NCBI GenBank assembly: GCA_003345545.1
Contig: PRDH01000028.1
Coordinates: forward strand, 1 to 60,277
Source: Candidatus Thorarchaeota archaeon
Lineage (GTDB): Archaea > Asgardarchaeota > Thorarchaeia > Thorarchaeales > Thorarchaeaceae
Direction: 5' to 3'
DNA length: 60,277 bases
The position numbers were made by a program, and so were the translations under genes. This document shows, piece by piece, positions 35,852 to 44,767 of the stretch. The notes beneath the pieces were generated by a model. That model ran no database searches. It was not told where the DNA came from and saw only the letters and a program-made list of their open reading frames with translations. Position 1 is the stretch's first letter. Every line of letters begins with the position of its first letter.

Positions 35852-37114
35852 ATGAATAATCGATCGACAGTCAAGAGCAGGTATGAAAGGAAATGGATCT
35901 ACGAAGAGATTGTAGACCGAATACCACCATTCAGATGGATGCCCCCGTCTTATGAGGTAATTGCGCAGTTGCTTCTTGTGGAGGCCATTGGTGTGATAGC
36001 GTTCATCTATTTTCAGATGCCAGCCGAAGCTGCAATATTCGGTTCACTAGCAATCATCTATACTGTGGTCTGGTCCTCCGGATGTCTTTACGTTGTTCCA
36101 TGGCTCAGAAGACTTAGAGATCCCACTAATGAAGCTGAATACAAAATTCTTCAGGATTACAAGAACCGAATTCTCTTGGACCGGAAGCTGGAACTCATTG
36201 GTGGTGTTGTTTGTTTTGTCGCTGTCGTGCTCTACCTTTTAATCGACACTGATTATCTTCGGTATTTTCTTGGTGCGGGTTTCGGGAATCCATTCTTGTT
36301 CATTCTTATTCTTGTGTTGGCGTGGGACATCAGTTATCGATTGGGACTGTCGCTAGTAACAACCTTCTTCGCAGCAGTCCGATCCATAACGCTCAGTGCT
36401 GCTGCAAGAAAGCGAAGAGGGTTGGCCTACACAGCTTATTCCGAAGTCAGAACCCTCAAGCATCTTGACATGATTAACCTGTATTGGGGCCTCAGTGCTC
36501 TTCTTCTTCTACCTCTAGCTCTTCAATCGTATTTCTTGCTGCTTGGACTTTCCGTGTTTCTAGCAGGAATAATGGGACTTTCTACACTTAGTCTGCTAGC
36601 GATGGAAACTGTCCCTTGGTTTCCTCCAGATGTTGAAAGTATTCTCCATCATGAAAGATTCGCATATGTGAATGCATGCTCGAAGAATCAGCCACATGTG
36701 ACACCCGTCATCTTTGTCTACGATGGCAAGTATCTGTATTTCGCTATCTCCGTGGCTTCGGCCAAATACCGAATCATCAAGAAGAATCCGAAGATCGCGG
36801 TCTTAGTCGATATGCGGGATCGTGAGTCACCAATGAAGAATAGAGCTGTGCTCTTGATTGGAAAAGGAATGATTCTGGGAGAACTTTCAGTCATAGGGGC
36901 ATTCAGACTCTTTCTTCATGGTCTATGGCTTATCCGAGTTAGAGGGCTGTTCTCCAAGAAATATCCAATGTACATCAAGTACTATGCTGATCAAGCTAAT
37001 GATTTGCCACCAGCTTGGCGTAACAAGCCATTCCTTTCGAGAGTAATTGTACGCCTAGAACCTGAGAAGATAACTTACTGGCGTGAGGCACGACCAACAA
37101 CTCTGCGAGCGTGA
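35852..37114 (+). CDS. Membrane protein with C-terminal PPOX-type flavin-binding domain
   Basis: A 420-residue protein. Residues about 30-255 hold some five to six membrane helices in pairs, separated by charged loops. Residues about 265-415 form a split-barrel domain of the pyridoxamine-phosphate-oxidase-like family (FAYVNACSKNQPHVTPVIFV, then YRIIKKNPKIAVLVD and a GKGMILGE strand). Such domains bind FMN or F420, or serve as flavin carriers. The next gene encodes a free-standing relative of the same domain. A TATA-like CTATTAAC at 35822-35829 puts transcription start close to the ATG, so the mRNA may be nearly leaderless. Confidence 0.75.
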   Translation: MNNRSTVKSRYERKWIYEEIVDRIPPFRWMPPSYEVIAQLLLVEAIGVIAFIYFQMPAEAAIFGSLAIIYTVVWSSGCLYVVPWLRRLRDPTNEAEYKILQDYKNRILLDRKLELIGGVVCFVAVVLYLLIDTDYLRYFLGAGFGNPFLFILILVLAWDISYRLGLSLVTTFFAAVRSITLSAAARKRRGLAYTAYSEVRTLKHLDMINLYWGLSALLLLPLALQSYFLLLGLSVFLAGIMGLSTLSLLAMETVPWFPPDVESILHHERFAYVNACSKNQPHVTPVIFVYDGKYLYFAISVASAKYRIIKKNPKIAVLVDMRDRESPMKNRAVLLIGKGMILGELSVIGAFRLFLHGLWLIRVRGLFSKKYPMYIKYYADQANDLPPAWRNKPFLSRVIVRLEPEKITYWREARPTTLRA

Positions 37115-37118
37115 GATC

Positions 37119-37604
37119 ATGACACTTAGATTACCTCCGCGTGATTCTGCTAGGAAGACTGCAGATATTCCTGCCGCGGCTTTGGAGATCCTTCGAGATG
37201 GATTCTTTGCATACTTAGGTACAACTGACCTAGAATGCAATCCACATGTGACACCGATGTTCTATGTTTGGGATGATGAAACCAGAACAATCCATCTCGT
37301 CACCTCAAGACAGAGTAAGAAAGCTCTCAATATCAGACGCAACAAGAACGTGAGCATAACTGTAGACCAGCGGGATCCAGTGTCTCCAGCACGCAATGTC
37401 GGTGTCATGGTGCGAGGGAGAGGCTATCTCGTTGAAACGGAACGTGTCGATGACAAGCTGATGGCTAATTACCTAGAGAAGTATGCTGGTTTCCTTGGCA
37501 CAGGATATCCATTAGGTTCTAGAATAGCAATCCGTGTAATCCCAAGAGCAGTCTTCTATTGGAAGGGAACCAGCTTTTACACTTGGAAGAGCAGAAAGTC
37601 GTAG
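37119..37604 (+). CDS. PPOX-class flavin-binding protein
   Basis: A 161-residue split-barrel protein of the pyridoxamine-phosphate-oxidase-like class. Visible blocks are FFAYLGTTDLECNPHVTPMF, then IHLVTSRQSKKALNIRRNKN and VSITVDQRDPV, which hold the usual flavin-phosphate contacts (Ser, Arg, Lys). It is the soluble counterpart of the domain in the preceding gene, five bases upstream, so the pair arose by duplication or fusion. The F420 or FMN preference and substrate are not readable. The ATG at 37119 removes 12 residues of overlap from the longer frame. Confidence 0.8.
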   Translation: MTLRLPPRDSARKTADIPAAALEILRDGFFAYLGTTDLECNPHVTPMFYVWDDETRTIHLVTSRQSKKALNIRRNKNVSITVDQRDPVSPARNVGVMVRGRGYLVETERVDDKLMANYLEKYAGFLGTGYPLGSRIAIRVIPRAVFYWKGTSFYTWKSRKS

Positions 37605-37608
37605 ATAC

Positions 37609-38661
37609 TCACTCAGTAGGCATCATGGAAGCTGCTGCTTTTGCTTTGCGTTCTGCTTGATAATAGAAGGCAAGAGACACTGTTAGGCACAGGGCACCCC
37701 AGACAGGAATGTAGAGGGGAGGGACTGAAAATCCAATCAACAGGTAAGATAGTGACAGAAACAGTCCCGTAAACAAGTGGTTCGTGACGGTCGAGGCGTA
37801 TGCTGGTGTCAATTGAAGTGATTCTTCATAGTGTGCTAGCGCGTACTTACAACCTAGCACGGCGACAGGTATTGTAGCTAGTCCCAGAACTGTATACCAA
37901 TATGTTGGGTTTAGAAAGACGGGCAGTAGTATCGAAACGTATAGTGCTGCCATCAAGACGACGTACCCTTTCGCGGCGCGTTTTCGACCAAGACGCACTA
38001 CCGCAGTCAACTTGCCGACTGACTTGTCAGCCTCATAGTCGGGAAACTCGTTGATGTACAAAACAGCTGTGATTAGAATTGCAATCGGAATGGAGGGGAA
38101 TATTGCTTCCCAAGCAAGCACCTGAGTCTGAACGAAGTAGGCACCAAGAGTCATGAGAACCCCAAAATTGAGCCCAACGAAAATCTCTCCGATACCTCTG
38201 TTCACTAGTCTAAAAGGTGGAGCAGTGTAGAAGAAACCCGAGCAGACACCAATGATTCCAATAATAAGGACCTCTACGCCTCTCGTGTACGCAAGATACA
38301 GACCTATGCCGCCGCCAAGGACGAAGAATACTATCGACTCCAGGAAGACCTCTCCTGGTGACAACCACCCCTTCTGTATCATCCTACTTCCCCCAGTGAA
38401 AGGACGCACATACTCCAGGTTGATATCGTCGGTGCCGCTTCTGTGGTCAAAATAGTCGTTAGCAACGTTAGATCCAATATGGATGAAGATGCCTGCAGCG
38501 AGGGTCAGAAGAAAGATATCGAGAAGGAACGTACCTGTTGACGCCCAGGCCACGCTTGTTCCAAGAACCACAGGCACGATAGCGCCCGTTAAGAAGGGTG
38601 CGCGCACCTCAGCCAGCCAGACTCTGATTTTCGAAGGTTTTTCATCCGTCAAATCAATCAC
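37609..38661 (-). CDS. menA: UbiA-family prenyltransferase, MenA-like
   Basis: A 350-residue membrane protein with about nine helices. The first aspartate-rich motif reads NVANDYFDHRSGTD (about residues 67-80) and the second reads NEFPDYEADKSVGKLTAVV (about 210-228). YTAPPFRL between them is typical of MenA (1,4-dihydroxy-2-naphthoate polyprenyltransferase) more than of other UbiA members. MenA joins the polyprenyl tail to the naphthoquinone ring, so a menaquinone product is expected. Digeranylgeranylglyceryl-phosphate synthase or a chlorophyll-type role is less likely. It starts at GTG 38661; a TATA-like TTTAGTAAG about 40 bases upstream implies a short leader. Confidence 0.82.
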   Translation of the reverse strand: MIDLTDEKPSKIRVWLAEVRAPFLTGAIVPVVLGTSVAWASTGTFLLDIFLLTLAAGIFIHIGSNVANDYFDHRSGTDDINLEYVRPFTGGSRMIQKGWLSPGEVFLESIVFFVLGGGIGLYLAYTRGVEVLIIGIIGVCSGFFYTAPPFRLVNRGIGEIFVGLNFGVLMTLGAYFVQTQVLAWEAIFPSIPIAILITAVLYINEFPDYEADKSVGKLTAVVRLGRKRAAKGYVVLMAALYVSILLPVFLNPTYWYTVLGLATIPVAVLGCKYALAHYEESLQLTPAYASTVTNHLFTGLFLSLSYLLIGFSVPPLYIPVWGALCLTVSLAFYYQAERKAKAAASMMPTE

Positions 38662-38783
38662 AACTCGTGGACTTGAAATCCTTGTAGTTCCAAGAAAAGA
38701 CTTACTAAAGGGTGCGATTGGTGCAAAAACGACACTGCTTTAAGGCACATACAGTCTGAACCAAAACCTGAGGAGTACGTCTG

Positions 38784-39821
38784 ATGTCAGAGCGCCCAAC
38801 TGTTCACACTGAGTATGAAATGCAGACATCAGAACCCTGGCAGTCAGATTCTTCGGGTTTTCTGGAGAATGAGAAGATAAGAACAAGAATCAATCTCATT
38901 AACGAGGAAATCAAACGCTGCCTTTTGGATGAAGATGGAGAACCCAAGCAACTCTATGAAACGGTCCGTCATCTGATTCTTGCAGGTGGCAAGAGACTAA
39001 GATCCCTTTTGCTAATACTCGGTTGCGAGGCAGTGGGTGGGACTCTAGTGGACGCATTGCCTTTTGCAGTTGCCACTGAGTTCATACAGACTGCTAGTCT
39101 GATCCATGATGATGTCATTGATGAAGATGATTTGCGTCGTGGAGTCGAAACTACGCACAAGAAGTACGGAGAGAAGATGGCCATAATCTCGGGAGACCTG
39201 CTCGTCGGCCTGGCAATCAAGTTGATAGGAGAGAGAGCAACTCCCCAACTTCTGACCAGTGTTGCCACAGCTGGTATCCGGATGTGTGAAGGTGAAGCCG
39301 CAGACCTCTTGATGAGTCAAAACAAAGCTCAAACCTACACAACAAAAGCCGCTCTGGATATTATAAGAATGAAAACAGTCGCGTTCATGACTTACGCCGC
39401 GAAGGTGGGAGCGATTCTGGGTAAGGCGACTGAGGAGCAATCAGAACTGTTAATGAAGTATGCTGAGGATCTCGGTTTCTCGTTTCAAATTCGTGATGAC
39501 ATACTCGATATAGTTGCTACCCAGAATGGAACAGGAGAGACTGGTTTATCCGATCTGAACAGGAATGTAAGTAATTTCGTGCTTGCACATACTATAGAGA
39601 GCAGTTCTCCAAGAAAGAAGAAGGAACTCATTCGGAAATTGGACGAGGGCGATGTAGACTTTGCCTTCGAACGAATCAAAGAAATGAAGTCTATTGAATA
39701 CGCCACGGAAACTGCCAAGGAGTTTATGGAAGCTGCTAAGGACAGGATTCGTGGTACCAACTTCTCAAACGGCGAGTTGCTAATGCTTCTCGCAGACTTC
39801 GCAGTAAAACGGCAATACTGA
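38784..39821 (+). CDS. Polyprenyl diphosphate synthase (copy 1)
   Basis: A 345-residue trans-prenyl synthase. The first Asp-rich motif is LIHDDVIDEDDLRRG (about residues 107-121) and the second FQIRDDILDI (about 234-243). Residues at positions -4 and -5 before the first motif are Ser and Ala, small side chains that favour products longer than farnesyl. An extra 35-residue N-terminus precedes the fold. The ATG at 38784 has TGAGGAG nine bases upstream. It is divergent from MenA and lies close to a geranylgeranyl reductase-like gene, so it could make the tail for lipids or quinone. Confidence 0.9.
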   Translation: MSERPTVHTEYEMQTSEPWQSDSSGFLENEKIRTRINLINEEIKRCLLDEDGEPKQLYETVRHLILAGGKRLRSLLLILGCEAVGGTLVDALPFAVATEFIQTASLIHDDVIDEDDLRRGVETTHKKYGEKMAIISGDLLVGLAIKLIGERATPQLLTSVATAGIRMCEGEAADLLMSQNKAQTYTTKAALDIIRMKTVAFMTYAAKVGAILGKATEEQSELLMKYAEDLGFSFQIRDDILDIVATQNGTGETGLSDLNRNVSNFVLAHTIESSSPRKKKELIRKLDEGDVDFAFERIKEMKSIEYATETAKEFMEAAKDRIRGTNFSNGELLMLLADFAVKRQY

Positions 39822-39832
39822 TCTAGCTCACA

Positions 39833-41023
39833 CTACATGAACTGATACAACAGCTTAACGAAGGTTTTTGATGCTAAATCAACAGGAAGAGGCAGACGGC
39901 ACCGAATCAATGGCTCAAGAAATCTGACTCCTGCCAGATTCATACAGATATCAGTAATGACATCTGATGGCATGACTACGTCTGCAACTCTAAGGACTCT
40001 TAGTGCAGTTTCTAATTCCTGACCAAACTCAGCTCTCCACATCTGTTCATAGGAGGAGAGGGATTCGTTCTCTGTCAGGTACTTAACAACGGATTCCCCT
40101 GCGATACGGCCTCCGCATAGTGCAGTTGGAATTCCGCCTCCATTTGATGCCATTACGTGCCCAGCTGCATCCCCAACCAATAGCGCATTTTGAAACCACG
40201 TTTCGTGAAGTGGACCTCCCATAGGGATTATCGCACCTGTTTTTCGAACAATCTTCGCACTCTCGATCTTCTGTGCCAGCAAGACAAAAACAAACCGTTC
40301 TAGATACCGTCTAAGAGGAGTTGCATCTCCACCAACACTTCGTCTCATCCCAAAACCGATGTTGGCTAGCCCATCACCCTTAGGTATGACCCATGCATAT
40401 CCTCCAGGTGCTATCTTCTCGCCAAAGTACATCTCAACAACAGATGGGTCCACATCGACCCCACTCATTACGTATTGCAGGGCAGGACTGAGGTCTGACT
40501 CGGAGTGAATGAATCTCAGTCCCATCGAACGAGCCACGACGGATCTAGGTCCATCAGCTCCAATGATAGCATTAGCAGTGACTTTGTGTGTCGTATTCTG
40601 AGTTCTGACAGTGAGTTCATTTTTCCCTGGTCGTTTCAGCACGGTTGAACGCAGCTGAACCTCAGCACCAGCATCAACAGCGTTCTGCGCAAGTTGTCTG
40701 TCGAATCTGGACCTGTCAACAATGTTAGCCTCAAAGGGAAACTCAAATGTGCTGCCATTTGGCGAAATCAGGCGAATGGATTTCGTTCTGTTTGTGATGA
40801 ATTCTCTTGGCACATTTACAGCTTTAGGCATCATTTTGGAACGAGGAAACAGCCTCCGTGTTTCTGATGGCGTGGGGATGAGCTCGCCACACTGGACTGG
40901 CGTGCCCACTATAGACCTTCGATCGAGAACGAGTGCTCGTAAATTGCTACTGGCAACTATCTGAGCTGCAGTAGACCCTGCTGGTCCCGCTCCAACCACT
41001 GCAACATCATAAGGTTGACTCAT
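39833..41023 (-). CDS. Geranylgeranyl reductase family flavoprotein
   Basis: A 396-residue flavoprotein with FAD motif VVGAGPAGSTAAQIV, the VQCGELIP segment near residue 45 (the P-x-x-C-G-E type motif of the family), the internal GADGPRSVVARSMG and LVGDAAGHVMASNGGG. The family saturates geranylgeranyl chains of archaeal lipids (digeranylgeranylglycerophospholipid reductase) or of quinones. No other clear copy is in the window. The position, convergent with the polyprenyl synthase, fits either role. A TATA-like CTTTATAC lies about 35 bases upstream of the ATG at 41023. Confidence 0.85.
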   Translation of the reverse strand: MSQPYDVAVVGAGPAGSTAAQIVASSNLRALVLDRRSIVGTPVQCGELIPTPSETRRLFPRSKMMPKAVNVPREFITNRTKSIRLISPNGSTFEFPFEANIVDRSRFDRQLAQNAVDAGAEVQLRSTVLKRPGKNELTVRTQNTTHKVTANAIIGADGPRSVVARSMGLRFIHSESDLSPALQYVMSGVDVDPSVVEMYFGEKIAPGGYAWVIPKGDGLANIGFGMRRSVGGDATPLRRYLERFVFVLLAQKIESAKIVRKTGAIIPMGGPLHETWFQNALLVGDAAGHVMASNGGGIPTALCGGRIAGESVVKYLTENESLSSYEQMWRAEFGQELETALRVLRVADVVMPSDVITDICMNLAGVRFLEPLIRCRLPLPVDLASKTFVKLLYQFM

Positions 41024-41077
41024 GAGTAGCTACTCCATGAGGTGAATGGTTACTGCATGTATAAAGTATTTTGAAAC

Positions 41078-41995
41078 TCAGACAATCGGTTGAATTTCAC
41101 TATCCGCACGGGTTCTTAATCGCGGTATTAGTATTACGATCATGGCCACGACTCCTCCTATTATAAGCAGCCAGCCGTGATCGATGAGGGGTCCTTGGCT
41201 ATTTCGAATTTGACCATTGAACACAATGACATCCTGCGTGAACTGACTGATGTTGAACTCCCATATTGCTTCAGTTATGATTCCATCCTGCGACACAGTC
41301 AGCGTTTCATTGGGGGAAAACTCTGTTTCAAGAAATGCGGCATGTTCGATGAGGCGAAGGTGTATCTTCTCATGAGTGTCACCTATGAAAGTCCGAGCAC
41401 TTCCTACGATGTAATAGTACTGGAACAGGTCGATATCCGTCAGGATGTAGACTGAGTCAGAAACTACTGTGAAGATGAGAGTTGTATTTGCTGTGAGTTC
41501 AAGATCAAATACGGCAAAGTCTGCAAACGGATGAACAAATGGGGCATGGTATAGAAAATCATCAATAAACCCGCTTTCGATAAAATCATCCCAAAACACG
41601 ATTGTGTAATTCATTATGGTCGCATTTGCTATGATCTGCATAGTCCCATTGGTCTGAAAGGATATTGGATTGCCAGAAACATCTGTCGAATTGTACACAA
41701 TGCCGATTCGGTTGAAAGAAGGATACATAAATGCCAAAGTCGCATTCTGTGTGATATTTGAATAGACTGCAAACACGGCGGTCATGTTCACCGTTGCACA
41801 GTCTATTAGTCTAGTGATATTGATGCTGACGTCTGCATAGGGCATGTTGATATCAGTCCCATTGTGAAACGTAGAACCCTCCTGCATCATCGCTACATTC
41901 CCAATGTTAGCGTCGCACGTCGGAATCTCGATGGATACAACTGTCAGGGACAGCAAACTGATGGCGAGGAGCAGCGCTACCATTCTTCGCTCCAT
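41078..41995 (-). CDS. Secreted, membrane-anchored surface protein
   Basis: A protein of about 305 residues. A signal peptide (MERRMVALLLAISLLSL) is followed by an outer domain with a dozen or so N-x-S/T sites and mostly beta character. A C-terminal helix (HGWLLIIGGVVAMIVILIP) and a stop-transfer RLRTR end the protein. It is thus a type I membrane protein, probably glycosylated. No domain recognised. ATG 41995 starts at the signal peptide; TTG 42016 would add seven residues. Confidence 0.7.
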   Translation of the reverse strand: MERRMVALLLAISLLSLTVVSIEIPTCDANIGNVAMMQEGSTFHNGTDINMPYADVSINITRLIDCATVNMTAVFAVYSNITQNATLAFMYPSFNRIGIVYNSTDVSGNPISFQTNGTMQIIANATIMNYTIVFWDDFIESGFIDDFLYHAPFVHPFADFAVFDLELTANTTLIFTVVSDSVYILTDIDLFQYYYIVGSARTFIGDTHEKIHLRLIEHAAFLETEFSPNETLTVSQDGIITEAIWEFNISQFTQDVIVFNGQIRNSQGPLIDHGWLLIIGGVVAMIVILIPRLRTRADSEIQPIV

Positions 41996-42146
41996 AAGCC
42001 CATCAACTAGTATCAATCAGTAAGGGCTTGGGCATTTCTTCTTTGTTGTGTAGGCAATGAAACAACGGTCAGACTTTGCAGGAGAACTCACAAGGCGATG
42101 CGATTATTAGAGAGTCAGCTGAATCCAAAAGAGGCAGGGAGTCACC

Positions 42147-44747
42147 ATGACCAAGCAAACACCGATGCAGCGGCAGTATCTTCAACTGAAGAAACAGTAC
42201 CCGGACTGCATTCTGATGTTCAGACTTGGTGACTTCTACGAGATGTTCAATGAGGACGCAAAGACTGCAAGTAAAGCGTTGGATATCGTTCTGACTGCAA
42301 GGGGAGAGGGAGTCAACCGCTGGCCGCTTTGCGGGGTTCCCTTCCATGCTGTGGATGGATACGTTGCCAAGTTGTTACAGCAGGGCTACACGGTAGCAAT
42401 GGCGGACCAGATGGAGGACCCCGCACAAGCAAGAGGTCTCGTCAAGCGAGATGTTGTTAGAGTCATTACACCTGGAACTGTCTTGGAGAGCTCTATGCTT
42501 GAAGATGCTACAAATAACTACCTAGCCGCAGTAATTGAACACTCAGGAGCCGTTGGTATAGCCGCGGCTGATGTATCCACAGGTGAATTCCTGGCAACGG
42601 AGATTGAGGGAGGCGTTGAAAGCGAGTCGGTAATGAACGAAATAGGCAGACTTGCTCCCTCTGAGATACTCCTGCCCGATGTTCTAGCCAAGTCAAAAGC
42701 ATGGAAGATACTGCATGAAACAGGAACTCATATCACGTTCAGAAACGATATGGACTTCTCTGTGGCAAACGCAGAAGCAGCGCTAAAAGAGCACTTTGGA
42801 GTTGCCACACTCGAAGGCTACGGTATCACAGACAGGACATTGGCATTAGGAGCAGCAGGTGCCGTTCTATCGTACTTAAAGGATGTACACAAGACGAATA
42901 CAGTTGCTCTCTCAGGACTCAGAGCATACACTGTCGATGCCCATCTGGTAATCGACAGTCAGACGCAGAGGAATCTTGAGCTCATCAAGAATGCAAGGGA
43001 CGGGACACCTCGGGGAACGCTTCTTAGTGTCCTATCGAGAACAGTCACGCCCATGGGAAAGCGCAAGATGAAGCAGTGGATTCTGCAACCCCTTCGAGAT
43101 GTAGAAGCGATTGAAAAGAGATTAGACGCTGTGGAAGAGCTGGCACGAAACGCGCTCACACGTCAAAGTATTGCGGGAAGCCTGAGGGACGTTGGAGACC
43201 TCGAGAGGATCACCAGCAGAATCGTCTTTGGAGCATCTGGGGCGAGAGACCTTCTTGCACTAAGGAATTCCCTCTCTAAGTTGCCAGCAGCCAGAGAAGC
43301 ACTCTCATCCTGCAAAGCCAAAATCATACGGGACTCCGCAGAGTCTATAGATCCATTGGCTGATCTTCATGCTACACTCAGGTTGGCCGTAGTAGACGAT
43401 CCTCCGATTTCAGTGAGAGAAGGAGGGATGATAAAACGAGGATTCAGCAAAGAACTTGACTCACTGATGGAATCCATCGCCTCTGATAAGAAATGGATTG
43501 CAGCGCTTCAAGAAACCGAGAGAAGAAGAACGGGTATCAAGTCTCTGAAGGTCGGATTCAACAAGGTCTTTGGATACTACATCGAAATCTCGAGGGCGAA
43601 CGTCAATATGGCGCCAGACGAGTACGAGAGGAAACAGACTCTAGCCAACGCAGAGAGATTCATCACACCAGACCTCAAAGAGAAAGAATCAGCAGTACTA
43701 GCTGGCGAGGAGCGCATCAACAAGCTGGAGTCTGAAATCTACGAACACCTTCGCGAGAAGGTTCGCGATGCATCGAGCATACTTCGTGATGACTCAAGCA
43801 CATTAGCTACTGCTGACGTTCTAGTATCGCTTGCCGATGTGGCTGTGACAGGGAGGTACTGCAGACCAATTCTGACGGATGGCACACGCATCAAAGTCAT
43901 AGATGGCAGGCATGCGGCACTTGAGGTCATGCTGGGTCCAAATGAGTTCGTGCCTAACGGCGTTGAAATTGGTGACGGGGGCACGACTCTAATTATAGTC
44001 ACTGGACCGAATATGGCCGGCAAGTCGACCTGGATGCGACAGTGCGCAATCATCGTACTCCTTGCCCAGATGGGTTCCTTTGTGCCGGCGAAGAGTGCTG
44101 AGATAGGCATTGTAGACAGAATCTTCACGCGAGTTGGCGCTTTTGATGACCTGACCGCACGACAGAGTACATTCATGGTAGAGATGATAGAGACAGCAAA
44201 CATCCTCAACAATGCTACTGAGAGAAGCCTTGTGGTGCTCGATGAGATAGGAAGAGGGACATCAACGTTCGATGGCATGGCACTAGCATGGGCAGTTGCT
44301 GAACGAATCATCCAGTTGAAGACACGAACCCTATTCGCGACTCATTTCCATCAGCTCACCGATATGGCCGCTGAGTTCCACGGTGTCAAGAACGTGCACA
44401 CTCTGGCAAAGGAAGTCGGCGACAAGATCATCTTCATGCATAAGGTTGTTGAAGGCGGGACTGACAAGAGCTATGGAATTCATGTAGCGGCTCTGGCAGG
44501 AATTCCTGAACCAGTCGTCATACGGGCGAAGCAGATTCTTCAGAAGATTGAGAAGGAAAACAGGGTCACGGTTGGCGAATCTATTACGAACTTCGGTAAG
44601 ACTGAGCAGGCCAGCCTTGAGCCATTGGTCATAGAGGACCCTCTCGTGGAGAGAATAAAGAATATAGATCTCGACAGAACAAGTCCGATGGATGCCCTAC
44701 TTCAGCTCAAAGAGATGCAGGAGGACGCAAAGAAGCGGAAAGGCTGA
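42147..44747 (+). CDS. mutS: DNA mismatch repair protein MutS
   Basis: An 866-residue MutS1-type protein, near the usual 850-880. The mismatch-reading F-x-E motif (GDFYEMF, residues 28-34) is at the N-terminus. Walker A GPNMAGKSTWMRQ (near 620), Walker B VVLDEIGRGTSTFDG and the helix-turn-helix-like THFHQLTD block are all intact. It binds mismatches as a dimer and calls MutL in an ATP-dependent way. The partner MutL is 10 kb downstream on the same strand. MutS1/MutL are patchily spread in archaea and generally thought to come from bacteria, so past transfer is likely. Confidence 0.97.
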   Translation: MTKQTPMQRQYLQLKKQYPDCILMFRLGDFYEMFNEDAKTASKALDIVLTARGEGVNRWPLCGVPFHAVDGYVAKLLQQGYTVAMADQMEDPAQARGLVKRDVVRVITPGTVLESSMLEDATNNYLAAVIEHSGAVGIAAADVSTGEFLATEIEGGVESESVMNEIGRLAPSEILLPDVLAKSKAWKILHETGTHITFRNDMDFSVANAEAALKEHFGVATLEGYGITDRTLALGAAGAVLSYLKDVHKTNTVALSGLRAYTVDAHLVIDSQTQRNLELIKNARDGTPRGTLLSVLSRTVTPMGKRKMKQWILQPLRDVEAIEKRLDAVEELARNALTRQSIAGSLRDVGDLERITSRIVFGASGARDLLALRNSLSKLPAAREALSSCKAKIIRDSAESIDPLADLHATLRLAVVDDPPISVREGGMIKRGFSKELDSLMESIASDKKWIAALQETERRRTGIKSLKVGFNKVFGYYIEISRANVNMAPDEYERKQTLANAERFITPDLKEKESAVLAGEERINKLESEIYEHLREKVRDASSILRDDSSTLATADVLVSLADVAVTGRYCRPILTDGTRIKVIDGRHAALEVMLGPNEFVPNGVEIGDGGTTLIIVTGPNMAGKSTWMRQCAIIVLLAQMGSFVPAKSAEIGIVDRIFTRVGAFDDLTARQSTFMVEMIETANILNNATERSLVVLDEIGRGTSTFDGMALAWAVAERIIQLKTRTLFATHFHQLTDMAAEFHGVKNVHTLAKEVGDKIIFMHKVVEGGTDKSYGIHVAALAGIPEPVVIRAKQILQKIEKENRVTVGESITNFGKTEQASLEPLVIEDPLVERIKNIDLDRTSPMDALLQLKEMQEDAKKRKG

Positions 44748-44767
44748 ATCTGCCACTGACATGTAAA

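Noticed and set aside
43739..44311. 190-codon minus-strand frame inside mutS
   Set aside because: Opposite the Walker motifs of mutS; no start signals or domain pattern.
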